Made by a program: the position numbers and the translations under genes. Positions 9,501 through 17,325 of a stretch of 64,000 bases of DNA are shown here, in pieces. The notes below the pieces were generated by a model that did no database searches, had not been told where the DNA came from, and worked only from the letters and a program-made list of their open reading frames with translations. The stretch covers positions 6,812,001-6,876,000 of the forward strand of contig NZ_CP140772.1 of the NCBI RefSeq assembly GCF_037893185.1, read 5' to 3'. The DNA is from Chitinophaga sp. 180180018-3. GTDB lineage: Bacteria; Bacteroidota; Bacteroidia; Chitinophagales; Chitinophagaceae. Within the stretch, counting starts at the first letter, position 1. Each line of letters opens with the position of its first letter.

Positions 9501-10523
9501 TCTCGCAATGTTAATGGCAGCTGTACGCAGCAATTCCAGGCTATCTGAAATACCTCTGGTGGTATAGGCTACAATCAGCACCACCAATGCTACAATCAGC
9601 ACCAATGCCACCAGATAGCGGGTCTTGATATCATTTTGCTGCTGAGAAATCGCCCGGGCATCCTTCGATACACGGTCAACGATAGCACGCTGCAACTGTT
9701 TTATGTGATCTACTGCGAGCGCAGAGTTATCCCACCAGGAATCTGCATTGAACAGCGTATCGATGCGTCGTGAGCCAACGGTACTTTTAATAAAATCGTT
9801 GGTGATGGTAAATTCGTTCGTTGCTTCCACCTGCCTGAAAGCATTGACAACTGAGGGAGAAGCCACATCCAGCAACTCTGTGCGCAGGGAAGCATACATA
9901 TCGGCATTATTCTCTATACGGGAAAAATCTTCCGGCCATACTTCCTTCTTCAGCATAAAATAGTAGATATCCATCCGGATCATGCCCTGATAGGCAGACA
10001 TCTCCGAAAGCAGGTATTGCGCATTCATATCCTGCTTCAGCCCCTTCAACACACTCATGTCCGGAGGGTTCACACGAGCCAGATCATTCAACCGCAGAAT
10101 GAGGCCGGAATAATAATCCAGCACTTCCTGCGGCGGCACATTCTTATTATCGATTTCCTTTCTTTTCCTGGCAAGACTATTCAGCATAGAATACTGAAAA
10201 AAACGGCTATTATCGGCCAGCAGGCTGCCTTTCACCGCATCAATAGCAAGATCCGTTTTTGCCCGCTGGGTCAACAGATCGTTCAGATTCCCTGTCTGCA
10301 ATACATAATTCACACTACTCCGGCGTTCCATGTGGATCTCATCTGCTACTTTCATAATCGTCGTAGCCATTGCCACTTTTTGTGCTAAGCCGTCAATGGT
10401 CCGTATGTCCTCACTCTGCTTATCGAATACCGCAATGCCGAAGAACACCAGGCATACCAACGGTATCACCGCTATTAACATCAACTTCCGAGGCAGCGGA
10501 AGCTCCAAAAAGAATTTCTTCAT
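6510..10523 (-). CDS. large hybrid histidine kinase with NIT-like sensor, HAMP, GAF and three receivers
   Basis: 1337 residues. TM1 (about 14-32), an all-helical periplasmic region (about 33-300) resembling nitrate/nitrite-sensing (NIT) domains (ERRSSVNYVLQ), TM2 (about 305-327), HAMP, a GAF-like domain (about 430-580), a Glu/Gln-rich coiled coil (about 585-685), HisKA (FLANMSHELRTPLNS), HATPase (NLLSNALKF, DTGIGIPE, GTGLGLSI), then three receivers. REC1 (LLDIELPVKDG, KPVDPE) and REC3 (LMDMMMPEMDG, SKPVDVD) look intact. REC2 is degenerate: LDMGIPDQQA and KTAHS lack the usual MDG and Lys-Pro. It heads the operon with REC, cheR, cheB and REC-kinase. The methylation enzymes next to it suggest that its helical linker could be methylated, by analogy with chemoreceptors (inference). 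Confidence 0.92.
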   Translation of the reverse strand: MKKFFLELPLPRKLMLIAVIPLVCLVFFGIAVFDKQSEDIRTIDGLAQKVAMATTIMKVADEIHMERRSSVNYVLQTGNLNDLLTQRAKTDLAIDAVKGSLLADNSRFFQYSMLNSLARKRKEIDNKNVPPQEVLDYYSGLILRLNDLARVNPPDMSVLKGLKQDMNAQYLLSEMSAYQGMIRMDIYYFMLKKEVWPEDFSRIENNADMYASLRTELLDVASPSVVNAFRQVEATNEFTITNDFIKSTVGSRRIDTLFNADSWWDNSALAVDHIKQLQRAIVDRVSKDARAISQQQNDIKTRYLVALVLIVALVVLIVAYTTRGISDSLELLRTAAINIARGVPGSAPAIRSKDAIGSLASSFEAIDHTNQELAEAADNIGKGNFNIDVKPRSSEDLLGNAVVQMAADLKTFRHSNEQKLWVQAGINRISETLLGEKDMYTLCKDALSDMVQYTNAQTGVLYIKQATELHLYASHALSPEHAAPVVVEIGSMLLGQSIFRKDPLYLKETPDHFLHIAGGTGAAQPGHILIIPLAHAGVAEGVLEIGSLFPFSESVIDFARQAGVNIAVALQSTRSRGRLQELLEETQAQAEELQTQHSELESLNVELEAQTQKLQVSEEELKVQQEELMQSNAELEERSRLLEEKNQIIVERNLDIQKKAEELTITTRYKSEFLANMSHELRTPLNSILLLSRLLSENHDHNLSNDQIEYAQVINSSGKGLLTLIDEILDLSKIESGKMELEYDNVAVAAICSNMQALFEPIAKEKGLQLGLQVAAGVPEIIETDQTRLEQILKNLLSNALKFTARGVVRMEVAAGDTPGTISFAVKDTGIGIPEDKLQVIFEAFQQADGSTRRKYGGTGLGLSISRELAKLLGGRITVSSKGNEGSEFTVTVPVIRKQDTPEAAVQEPVSPQTTEVPKAAEKRVFLSSVIPDGVVDDRGLIRKGDPVVLIVEDDTYFARALLEFTHTRGYKGIVAVRGDEAAELARIYKPIGILLDIELPVKDGWQVMEELKNDPLTRPIPVHIMSSMEVKKESLMKGAIDFISKPVDPESMQLIFEKMEFVLQRSTKKVLILEENARHAKALSYFLGNYGVNSEISSNVTDGVSLLQQKDVDCVILDMGIPDQQAYEALETVKEVKGLENLPIIIFTGKSLSNAEEQRIRQYADSIVVKTAHSYQRMLDEVSLFLHLVSERAPAVQGANGKMGMLNEVLKDKTVLVADDDVRNIFSLTKALEKHQMKVLSAIDGKEALEQLSGHRVDIVLMDMMMPEMDGYDAIAAIRKQPELRNLPVIAVTAKAMMGDREKCLQAGASDYISKPVDVDQLMSLLRVWLYDKSMK

Positions 10524-10603
10524 TTGCCTGAGCTTGTTTAATTCATGCCGATTCCGCCAGCATTAAACTGAATTATAATTTCAATAAAATAACAACAAAA
10601 TCA

Positions 10604-10611
10604 TAGATTTG
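10604..10611 (+). promoter_or_regulatory. -7 box of the CheY-like gene at 10630
   Basis: TAGATTTG is an exact Bacteroidota -7 box, 18 nt before ATG 10630; no clear -33 box. It covers the alternative TTG start at 10609, which is a reason to prefer ATG 10630. Confidence 0.5.
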
Positions 10612-10629
10612 TCTCTATTCAAAATCGAT

Positions 10630-11031
10630 ATGCCCAATAGTTGTAAATATACCTCAGTACTTTTAATTGACGATGACATTGACGACAGAATGATATTTGG
10701 AGAAGTCTTAAAAGAGCTGGCTCCCGAAATTACTTATCATGAAGCCATCAATGGGGAAGATGCACTGCATAAGCTGACTGGAGAACTGGCTCCTGACATC
10801 ATTTTCCTTGATCTGAATATGCCCAGGGTAGATGGCAAGCAGTTTCTTGCCGAAATACGCCAGCAGGAACATCTGCGGCATATTCCTGTCATCATCTACA
10901 CTACCTCTTCCCATGATTCAGATAAGCGGGAAACCAATGCGCTGGGCGCCTCTTACTTTCTGACGAAACCCAATAACCTGCACGAACTTACTCATATACT
11001 AACATCTATTCTTCAGCGTAAGCTATTTTAA
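10630..11031 (+). CDS. CheY-like response regulator (Rcp1 type)
   Basis: About 133 residues, receiver only. Acidic pocket LIDDDIDDRM, phospho-acceptor in FLDLNMPRVDGKQFL, Thr in IIYTTSS, Lys in LTKPNNLHE. The extended DDDIDDR segment and the KPNN motif resemble the regulators paired with phytochrome-like kinases (Rcp1). ATG 10630 is preferred because the upstream TTG lies in a predicted -7 box. It is transcribed divergently from the large hybrid kinase operon, so the two probably share regulation and perhaps signal. Confidence 0.88.
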   Translation: MPNSCKYTSVLLIDDDIDDRMIFGEVLKELAPEITYHEAINGEDALHKLTGELAPDIIFLDLNMPRVDGKQFLAEIRQQEHLRHIPVIIYTTSSHDSDKRETNALGASYFLTKPNNLHELTHILTSILQRKLF

Positions 11032-11038
11032 ATAAAAA

Positions 11039-11070
11039 GCCTCACAATGATTTGTGAGGCAGTTTTTCTT
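11039..11070 (+). terminator. intrinsic terminator
   Basis: A 9-bp stem GCCTCACAA/TTGTGAGGC (11039-11047, 11052-11060), loop TGAT, then a T-rich tail. It ends the CheY-like gene. Confidence 0.85.
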
Positions 11071-11182
11071 ACCATTGTTACTATTTTAAACCCTCATATA
11101 TGCGCGAACATATAGCTTAATGGTAGTAAAGATGGCTTATAAAATTTCCTGAACTGTTAATCGGATCTTAACGACTTTTGAA

Positions 11183-12559
11183 TTATAATTTTTTCAGTAC
11201 CTCATCTAACCATCCCGGCGACTGGAAATCCAGCTTCACTACAGGTTGTATCCCTTTATTATCGATCCCCTGCCCTGCCGGCACTCTCCTCGAGCGTGTT
11301 ACCGGATAGTCTATCATAAAGTCGGGCCCATAAAACCGGGCTGTATTAACATTTAAATAATCGAGCGCACCGGCGGTAGCCGTTCCCATCAGTTTTACTT
11401 TCTGGCTCTGCATGGCTTCCAGCAGAAATTGTTCTGCGGTATTACTGCACTTCCGGTTCATAATCACCGCCACTTTTACCGGAGCTGCCATTGGAGAAGG
11501 CAGGATCATGTTTTCATCGGGGCCCATGCTTACCAGCCTTCCCTGGCTGGATTCTCCCTGATGTATCAGATTACGGACCTGCTCCAGGTATTCGTCGGGA
11601 AGTTTGCCTGCCTGTTCGTCCAGTATATGTCCCCAGGCGGAAATATTATCAGGAGTAGCCAGGAAATCAGCGCCTATGATCCGAACCGGCTGGGTATAAA
11701 GCAATGGGCGCAGCCGTTCCGTCAATTTATCGGATCCTGCGCCGTTATCACGTACATCCAGTACCAGGCGGGGATTACGACGCAGGTATTCATCGCAGGT
11801 ATTCAACACCGAATCTGCCAGCGGATAATCGGCAGCCGCAAAGCTGCCTATCCGGAGATATCCTGTACTATCGTCCAGTTGCCGGAAGAAATAAGGCGCA
11901 ACAGGCACTCCGGCCCAGGCAGGCGCCTCAGCTGCCGCCGGCCCATGAGCAGCACCTGTTTTCCGCCACCCCAGGGCTACCAGGCTGTTTCCCATAATGG
12001 TATCAAAGCTTAACCGGTGCCCTGTGTAATTGATCACATCAAATTTATCCGGACCGGTAGCCGCCAGCTCAAATAACACATCCCCCGGCTTCCAGTCCTG
12101 GTCAGGCCACTGCTGTATTACCGCAGCATAGCTGCGTATCCCTTTGGGATGCTTCACCAGTGCCAATTTACGCTGATCATCCAACTGATAGATCCCCGCA
12201 ATACTGCTAAGCGGCTGCTTTTCCAGCTGTTCCAACTGAGCGGGATTGAGGGCAATGGTTTCGGTAACCGGTGTAAAGTGGCCACGAAGCGACAGATGCT
12301 GGTCTTTGAAAAACCGGAGATAACGATTGATCAGCAACAGGCAATGCGACGCATTTTTAGTGGCAGCGGCCTGCAAACGTAATTTAGTCAACATGGCGGT
12401 ATAAGCCTGTTGTGTGAGGGGCGTGACTTTGTCAATAAATCCTACATAATTTTTCCTTAGATAAACCTGAACGCCGTCAAGTTTTTTCCTGCAATCACAT
12501 TCCTGTGCATAAACGACTGTATTACAGAGAAGTAATAACAATACTGCTATTGCTTTCAT
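11183..12559 (-). CDS. S41 family (C-terminal processing-like) peptidase
   Basis: 458 residues. It starts with a signal peptide (MKAIAVLLLLLCNTVVYAQ), so it is exported. The C-terminal half has S41 core motifs: RLVLDVRDNGAG, VAVIMNRKCSNTAEQFL with the candidate nucleophile Ser in CSNTAEQ, and GTATAGALDYLN. A clear PDZ domain is not obvious, so it resembles the non-PDZ S41 proteins common in Bacteroidota. The substrate is unknown. It is a monocistronic minus-strand gene, with no confident promoter seen. Confidence 0.85.
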   Translation of the reverse strand: MKAIAVLLLLLCNTVVYAQECDCRKKLDGVQVYLRKNYVGFIDKVTPLTQQAYTAMLTKLRLQAAATKNASHCLLLINRYLRFFKDQHLSLRGHFTPVTETIALNPAQLEQLEKQPLSSIAGIYQLDDQRKLALVKHPKGIRSYAAVIQQWPDQDWKPGDVLFELAATGPDKFDVINYTGHRLSFDTIMGNSLVALGWRKTGAAHGPAAAEAPAWAGVPVAPYFFRQLDDSTGYLRIGSFAAADYPLADSVLNTCDEYLRRNPRLVLDVRDNGAGSDKLTERLRPLLYTQPVRIIGADFLATPDNISAWGHILDEQAGKLPDEYLEQVRNLIHQGESSQGRLVSMGPDENMILPSPMAAPVKVAVIMNRKCSNTAEQFLLEAMQSQKVKLMGTATAGALDYLNVNTARFYGPDFMIDYPVTRSRRVPAGQGIDNKGIQPVVKLDFQSPGWLDEVLKKL

Positions 12560-12685
12560 GGCAAAGGATTTGGAAGTTTCTGGCTGATAATAAATGGTCT
12601 TTAAATATATATATTCGGCGGCAAACTCAGAAATTATTTATCATCCTATCCAATATTAAATAAATTACAGGTTTAATGACCGCAT

Positions 12686-14977
12686 ATGAATTTAGACGAA
12701 ATAGAAAGGCTGTACATCGAGGGGGCATATACTGAAGCAATTACCAAATTAGAAACATTCCTGCAGGATTACCCGGAAAATGTGCGCGGGTGGGATTTGC
12801 TGGGATTGTCCCAGCTGGAGAACGCCAGAGGTACCAACAACAGGGATTTGGCTGTAGCCATGTACGAGGCCGCTTATGAAGCTTTTTCACAGGTACTGGC
12901 ACTAGACCCCGTTCATCAGGACGCCAGGTTACACCGGGCGCTGATGGGCGCCAATGTGTTGACAGACCGGGAGGATGAAACCATTAATGATTGCAATGTA
13001 CTGATGGAAATCGGCGATGCTGAGCTTACTACCCGGGCATTGTTATATCGCTTTCAGGTTTGGGTGATGAAGAATGAAACAGATAAAGCGGTGGCAGATA
13101 TGCAACGAAGCCTGGAGATCTATCGGGAATTGTATGCGAACGACCTGCCGCAACGGAATCTGGCCGAATTTCAATGCTATACGCGGATAGGTGATGTTTA
13201 CTACCATATGGAAAACAAACCGGCCGCACTGGAGAATTATAAAAAGGCTTTCAACAGTGCAGTATTCAACAACCGCCTGTACTCCACTATATCCTTTGCA
13301 TTGGATATGGCGGATTATGATTTTGTGGCAGATATGTTACAGGTGGCACTTTCCGCCGGCGACAGCCCTGAAGACATGCTGCGCCTGCTGAAACAGGTAC
13401 AGCAGCTGTTGAATGAGGGGGTACGCAACGCCAATCTGGCCCGCGAGTTCTGTAAAGGCACTACAGAATTCTGGCATCATTTCTACGGCGACGACCACAG
13501 TGAAGGAACCCTGGAACAAATATCTGCCGGTAAAAAATTTATTGCACAATATCCGGAAGAAGCCTACTTCTACCACTATACCGCTACTGCGTTCTTCAAC
13601 ATAGATAGTTATACAGAAGCACTGCCCTGGTATGAAAAATCGCTGGCGCTACGCCCATACCCTTACAGCATTGTACGCTGGTATTATACAAGTTTCAAAG
13701 TAACAGGTCATTTCCCCGAAAGCTGGCCGGATATAGATCACGCGGTACCATACGACTGGTACGCCGCAGGTGTTATTCTCAGCGAGGCCCTTCAACACGA
13801 AAACGACCCTGCTGTAAAGCAGGCCGCAACGCGATTGAAGCGTGCCGTTTATAAGAAAGCATTCGACCTGTACCACGCCTACTGGTACGAAAACCGCGGC
13901 AGTTCTGCGGCCGGACAATCGCACCATTTCGCTATGTGTTGCAATAACTACGGTATTTCCCTGTACGAACTGGGTATCTATGCGGAAGCAGCGCATGTAC
14001 ATACGATCGGATATAACCTTTCCCCATTCTGGGAACAGCTGGAATCCAGAGCAGATGCCTGGCACAGCATGGGGCGGCTGGCAGAAGCCATTGCCGACCG
14101 ACGCACCATCCTCGATCATTACCGCGACCTGCTGCCACTCATGTACTACGTATCTATTCACGAACGCATGATAGATGACCTCTGCACGCTGGAACGTTAC
14201 GATGAAGCACTGGAACTATACGAAAAAATCCTAAACGAATACGATAGCTGGATTGCGGGGGATATGGAAGAACTGGATGAATACGACCGGAACACAATCA
14301 CGTATAATATCGATCGTATCAAAACCGGGCGTGCTTTTATCCGGACCGATAGCGCCAACGACCTGAACGAACGGATCCTGGCATTGGAAACCCACCTGAC
14401 AGAAAAACCGGATGACAGTGATGCCTATTTCAATCTCATGTACCTGTACTTCGACAATGCACAATATGAGCATTGCATTGGAGCTATCAACAACCGGATT
14501 TCCATAGGCAGCATCGAAAAACTGCCAGTGATCTCGCAGATGAAGATCTACTATTTCAGGGGGAAAGCAAACCTGAAACTGGAGCGATACAAAGCAGCCA
14601 TCGCCGACATGGAACAGACGCTCCGGATCATGGCCGGTGGCAATGAAAATGACAACTCGCCGAACTACCGGTTTGGAGTATACGCTTTTCTGGCAGAAGC
14701 ATGGCTGGGAGAAAAAGATTATGAGCAATGTCTGCTATATGGGCGGCAATGTTTAGATATTTATGTAGCCAACAATTGGGCCTGGGACCGGGAGTGCTCT
14801 GCTATACGTTATACGATGGCACTGGCCTATGAAGCACAGGATAATATTACTTCCTGTAAAAAAATGATTGACCTGATCCTGGAAAATGATCCCGGCTTTC
14901 AACCAGCTGCAGAAAAGAAAAATCAGCTAAGAGGAGGAGGATTGTTTTCTTTTTTCCGGCGTAAAAAGGACGGGTAA
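12686..14977 (+). CDS. tetratricopeptide-repeat protein
   Basis: 763 residues of repeated helix pairs with TPR-like spacing, for example IERLYIEGAYTEAITKLETFL, DVYYHMENKPAALENYKKAF, ISLYELGIYAEAAHVHTIGY and FRGKANLKLERYKAAIADME. There is no signal peptide or membrane segment, so it is probably a cytoplasmic scaffold. It ends with a basic tail (FSFFRRKKDG). Enzymatic motifs are absent and I do not recognise a specific function. It stands alone between an S41 peptidase and a strong double terminator. Confidence 0.85.
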   Translation: MNLDEIERLYIEGAYTEAITKLETFLQDYPENVRGWDLLGLSQLENARGTNNRDLAVAMYEAAYEAFSQVLALDPVHQDARLHRALMGANVLTDREDETINDCNVLMEIGDAELTTRALLYRFQVWVMKNETDKAVADMQRSLEIYRELYANDLPQRNLAEFQCYTRIGDVYYHMENKPAALENYKKAFNSAVFNNRLYSTISFALDMADYDFVADMLQVALSAGDSPEDMLRLLKQVQQLLNEGVRNANLAREFCKGTTEFWHHFYGDDHSEGTLEQISAGKKFIAQYPEEAYFYHYTATAFFNIDSYTEALPWYEKSLALRPYPYSIVRWYYTSFKVTGHFPESWPDIDHAVPYDWYAAGVILSEALQHENDPAVKQAATRLKRAVYKKAFDLYHAYWYENRGSSAAGQSHHFAMCCNNYGISLYELGIYAEAAHVHTIGYNLSPFWEQLESRADAWHSMGRLAEAIADRRTILDHYRDLLPLMYYVSIHERMIDDLCTLERYDEALELYEKILNEYDSWIAGDMEELDEYDRNTITYNIDRIKTGRAFIRTDSANDLNERILALETHLTEKPDDSDAYFNLMYLYFDNAQYEHCIGAINNRISIGSIEKLPVISQMKIYYFRGKANLKLERYKAAIADMEQTLRIMAGGNENDNSPNYRFGVYAFLAEAWLGEKDYEQCLLYGRQCLDIYVANNWAWDRECSAIRYTMALAYEAQDNITSCKKMIDLILENDPGFQPAAEKKNQLRGGGLFSFFRRKKDG

Positions 14978-14990
14978 GCTGCCCGTCTTT
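14969..14990 (+). terminator. small terminator hairpin overlapping the TPR gene stop
   Basis: GACGGG (14969-14974) pairs with CCCGTC (14982-14987) around the TAA stop codon, followed by TTT. It is weak alone and lies just before the 34-bp hairpin. Confidence 0.55.
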
Positions 14991-14995
14991 GGCCA

Positions 14996-15076
14996 TTAGC
15001 CTTTAGTAAAAATGCAGCGAAGATTAACAGTATTTGTTTGCTTGTTAATCTTCGCTGCATTTTTACTAAAGGCTAA
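14996..15076. repeat. 34-bp perfect inverted repeat (bidirectional terminator-like hairpin)
   Basis: Arms 14996-15029 and 15043-15076 are fully complementary with a 13-nt loop. The arm contains AGCGAAGATTAACA. It lies between the convergent TPR and VOC genes and ends 4 bp before the VOC stop. It would form a very stable hairpin in either transcript. Confidence 0.9.
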
Positions 15077-15079
15077 AGA

Positions 15080-15502
15080 CTACATCGTCATCGGCTTGTT
15101 GTGGCTCACCATCCAGTTGATACCAAACTTGTCTGTCAGCTGTCCGTAGCGATGTGCCCAGAAGGTTTCCTGCAAAGGCATTGTTACTTTTCCGCCAGCA
15201 GAAAGCTTTTCAAATAAACGTTCTGCTTCCGGTGTTGATTCTACTCCCAGCGCCAATTGTACGGAATCGCCATTTACCGGAGCTGGTCCCTGCATTCCGT
15301 CAGACGCCATCAGTGCAAAGCCCGGCGCCTGTAAAAAAGCATGCATCACCAGGTTCTCTGCACCAGGCGGCATGTGATCTTTCATCGGCGAATCTCCCAT
15401 TGTCATCACTTGCAGATCTCCACCGAATGCTTCATGATAATAGTTCATTGCTTCGCGACAGTTATTGGCGAAAACGAGGTAACTGGTTAAGTTTGTAGAC
15501 AT
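15080..15502 (-). CDS. VOC/PhnB-like glyoxalase-fold protein
   Basis: 140 residues of the PhnB-like VOC type (also called 3-demethylubiquinone methyltransferase-like). Visible family features: YLVFANNCREAMNYYHEAFGG at the start, MHAFLQAPGFALMASDG in the middle, and WAHRYGQLTDKFGINWMVS near the end. Members are small dimeric metal-binding-fold proteins, many without known substrate. It is monocistronic. A specific reaction cannot be inferred. Confidence 0.88.
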   Translation of the reverse strand: MSTNLTSYLVFANNCREAMNYYHEAFGGDLQVMTMGDSPMKDHMPPGAENLVMHAFLQAPGFALMASDGMQGPAPVNGDSVQLALGVESTPEAERLFEKLSAGGKVTMPLQETFWAHRYGQLTDKFGINWMVSHNKPMTM

Positions 15503-15560
15503 GACAGATTTTTTTGGGTAAAGAAATGGAATTCAGGTAGCATTTAAAGTTAAATAATTC

Positions 15561-16784
15561 CTAACTAATCAATACTTTATTTCTTACCAGCAAACAGGCT
15601 CCGATAATGCCTGCACTTTCGCCCAGACGTGACATTTTCAGTTTAGAATCGTTACTTACCAGACTCAGCGAATACTTCTTCATAGCACTCTTAATGGGAA
15701 GGCGGATATGATCCTGTGTAGCCGCCAATGCGCCACCCAGTATCACCAGTTCAGGATTGAATATATTCATCAGCAGCGCAACTCCCCGACCGAGGTTTTC
15801 CCCTACCCTGGCAATCAGTTCAATGGCCAGCATGTCGTCGTTATTAGCCGCCTCTATAATATCATGCAGGTGGATATCGTCGGGTGACTGATGGGTGCGA
15901 GACAACATGGAAGAAGAGCCGGTAGCCAGTTTCTGCCGGAACATATTAACAAGTGCCCAGCCGGAAGCTTCCGTTTCCAGACATCCTTTCTTTCCGCAAT
16001 GACAAATGATCTCGTTGTCAAACATTGGAATATGTCCGACCTCACCACTGTAGCCCGATTTGCCGTAATACAGCTCTCCATTGATCAATACTCCCATACC
16101 GATGCCGTAATCCAGGTTCAGAAAAAGTACATTTTTCTCTCCGTTCACCAGGTCGGAGCAGAATTCACCATAAGCCATAGCCCGGGAGTCGTTTTCCAGG
16201 AACACCCGGATCCCGACCTTATCCCCGATCACCTTGCTCAGTGGCTCATCTCCAAAATGAAATAAACTGTAGTTATAACCAGAAGTAAAATTGATGCGGC
16301 CGGCGATATTGATACCTATTCCCAGAATCTTTTCACGTGGCACGGTTAGCCCGTCGATGAAACCGTTAATCAGCTGGCAAAGCTGATCCAGGGAGTTCTG
16401 TGTGTTATCCAGCTGGTAAGGCAATCCTTCAACAGTATTGACCAGGTTTTTGTGCAGGTCGGACAGGCCGAGGTTGAGATGATCCTGTTTTACATCCACC
16501 CCGATAAAGAAGGCGGAATCCGGCACCAACCCATAGAGATTAGGTTTACGACCGCCGGTGGATTCAATTTTTCCGTAATCCATGACCAGCCCGTCGCCGA
16601 TCAGGTCATTCACGAGGTTAGTTACTTTAGGTGTACTGAGATTAAGCTCCTTACACAGATCTGCAATAGTGGCATTCCCCGAATTAGCAAAATAAGCCAG
16701 AGCGGCTTTTTTAAGGTTGATATTCTTGTAGGCTACGCCGGTAGCGTTAGGACTGTTGAGCTCTTCAAAAAAGGTTTTAGCCAT
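15561..16784 (-). CDS. ROK family transcriptional regulator (NagC/XylR type)
   Basis: 407 residues. An N-terminal winged helix-turn-helix (about 25-75: ATIADLCKELNLSTPKVTNLVNDLI) is followed by the ROK domain. That domain has the ATP-binding-like GVDVKQD segment, the zinc motif CHCGKKGCLE after GHIPMFDNE, and ILGGALAA near the end. Such proteins repress sugar uptake or catabolic genes and respond to a sugar or sugar phosphate. No transporter or catabolic gene is adjacent, so the regulon is not evident here. Confidence 0.9.
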   Translation of the reverse strand: MAKTFFEELNSPNATGVAYKNINLKKAALAYFANSGNATIADLCKELNLSTPKVTNLVNDLIGDGLVMDYGKIESTGGRKPNLYGLVPDSAFFIGVDVKQDHLNLGLSDLHKNLVNTVEGLPYQLDNTQNSLDQLCQLINGFIDGLTVPREKILGIGINIAGRINFTSGYNYSLFHFGDEPLSKVIGDKVGIRVFLENDSRAMAYGEFCSDLVNGEKNVLFLNLDYGIGMGVLINGELYYGKSGYSGEVGHIPMFDNEIICHCGKKGCLETEASGWALVNMFRQKLATGSSSMLSRTHQSPDDIHLHDIIEAANNDDMLAIELIARVGENLGRGVALLMNIFNPELVILGGALAATQDHIRLPIKSAMKKYSLSLVSNDSKLKMSRLGESAGIIGACLLVRNKVLIS

Positions 16785-16899
16785 GGCATCAGATAAACTT
16801 TTACAAAAAATGTTCTACAAGTTAACTGCTTAATTCTGATTTTTTAAAAAATAGGGGGGCGGAGCCGCGGGGAAGTTGCCGGGATATCCTATAAATGAT

Positions 16900-16929
16900 T
16901 TTGTTAATTCGCAAAAAATGATACCTTTG
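16900..16929 (+). promoter_or_regulatory. promoter of tRNA-Leu
   Basis: TTTG at 16900-16903, an 18-nt spacer, then TACCTTTG at 16922-16929. Both Bacteroidota boxes match. A ~90-nt leader follows before the tRNA, containing a small CCTTTTT/AAAAAGG stem. Confidence 0.78.
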
Positions 16930-17024
16930 CAATCCTTTTTGCCCTAAAAAGGCAGCTCTTGTTATGTATAGGCCCTGGGCCGGAGGTTGACAGGGATGCA
17001 AAGCAAGAAAGTTCTTTTTTTTAT

Positions 17025-17106
17025 GCGGGTGTGGTGAAATTGGTAGACACGCCAGACTTAGGATCTGGTGCTTCACGGCATGTAGGTTCGAGTCCTATCA
17101 CCCGCA
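17025..17106 (+). tRNA. tRNA-Leu (anticodon TAG)
   Basis: Acceptor stem GCGGGTG/CACCCGC, anticodon arm CCAGA-CTTAGGA-TCTGG with TAG, a long class II variable arm, and T-arm with GGTTCGAGTCC. CCA is not encoded. The 220 bp between this tRNA and tig hold only a short direct repeat (TGGCAATGTG at 17121 and 17137) and no feature I can support. Confidence 0.95.
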
Positions 17107-17325
17107 CATATAATTTTATGTGGCAATGTGTCAATATGGCAATGTGATAATGCTATGCTCCCCCTCACTTTCATTGTCACCTTTGTCTTATTCAGACAAC
17201 ATTTCACTTAATTTTATCCAGAAAGGGTTTCCTGCCATTCCTGCTTGCCGTTGTGACTTCATGGCAGAAAATACAAACAAGGAATCATTATTGCTTCTTA
17301 AAGAACACTTTATACAAATTCAATT

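Noticed and set aside
10609..10629. TTG start for the regulator at 10630
   Set aside because: The TTG overlaps an exact -7 box; the ATG at 10630 starts just before the receiver fold.
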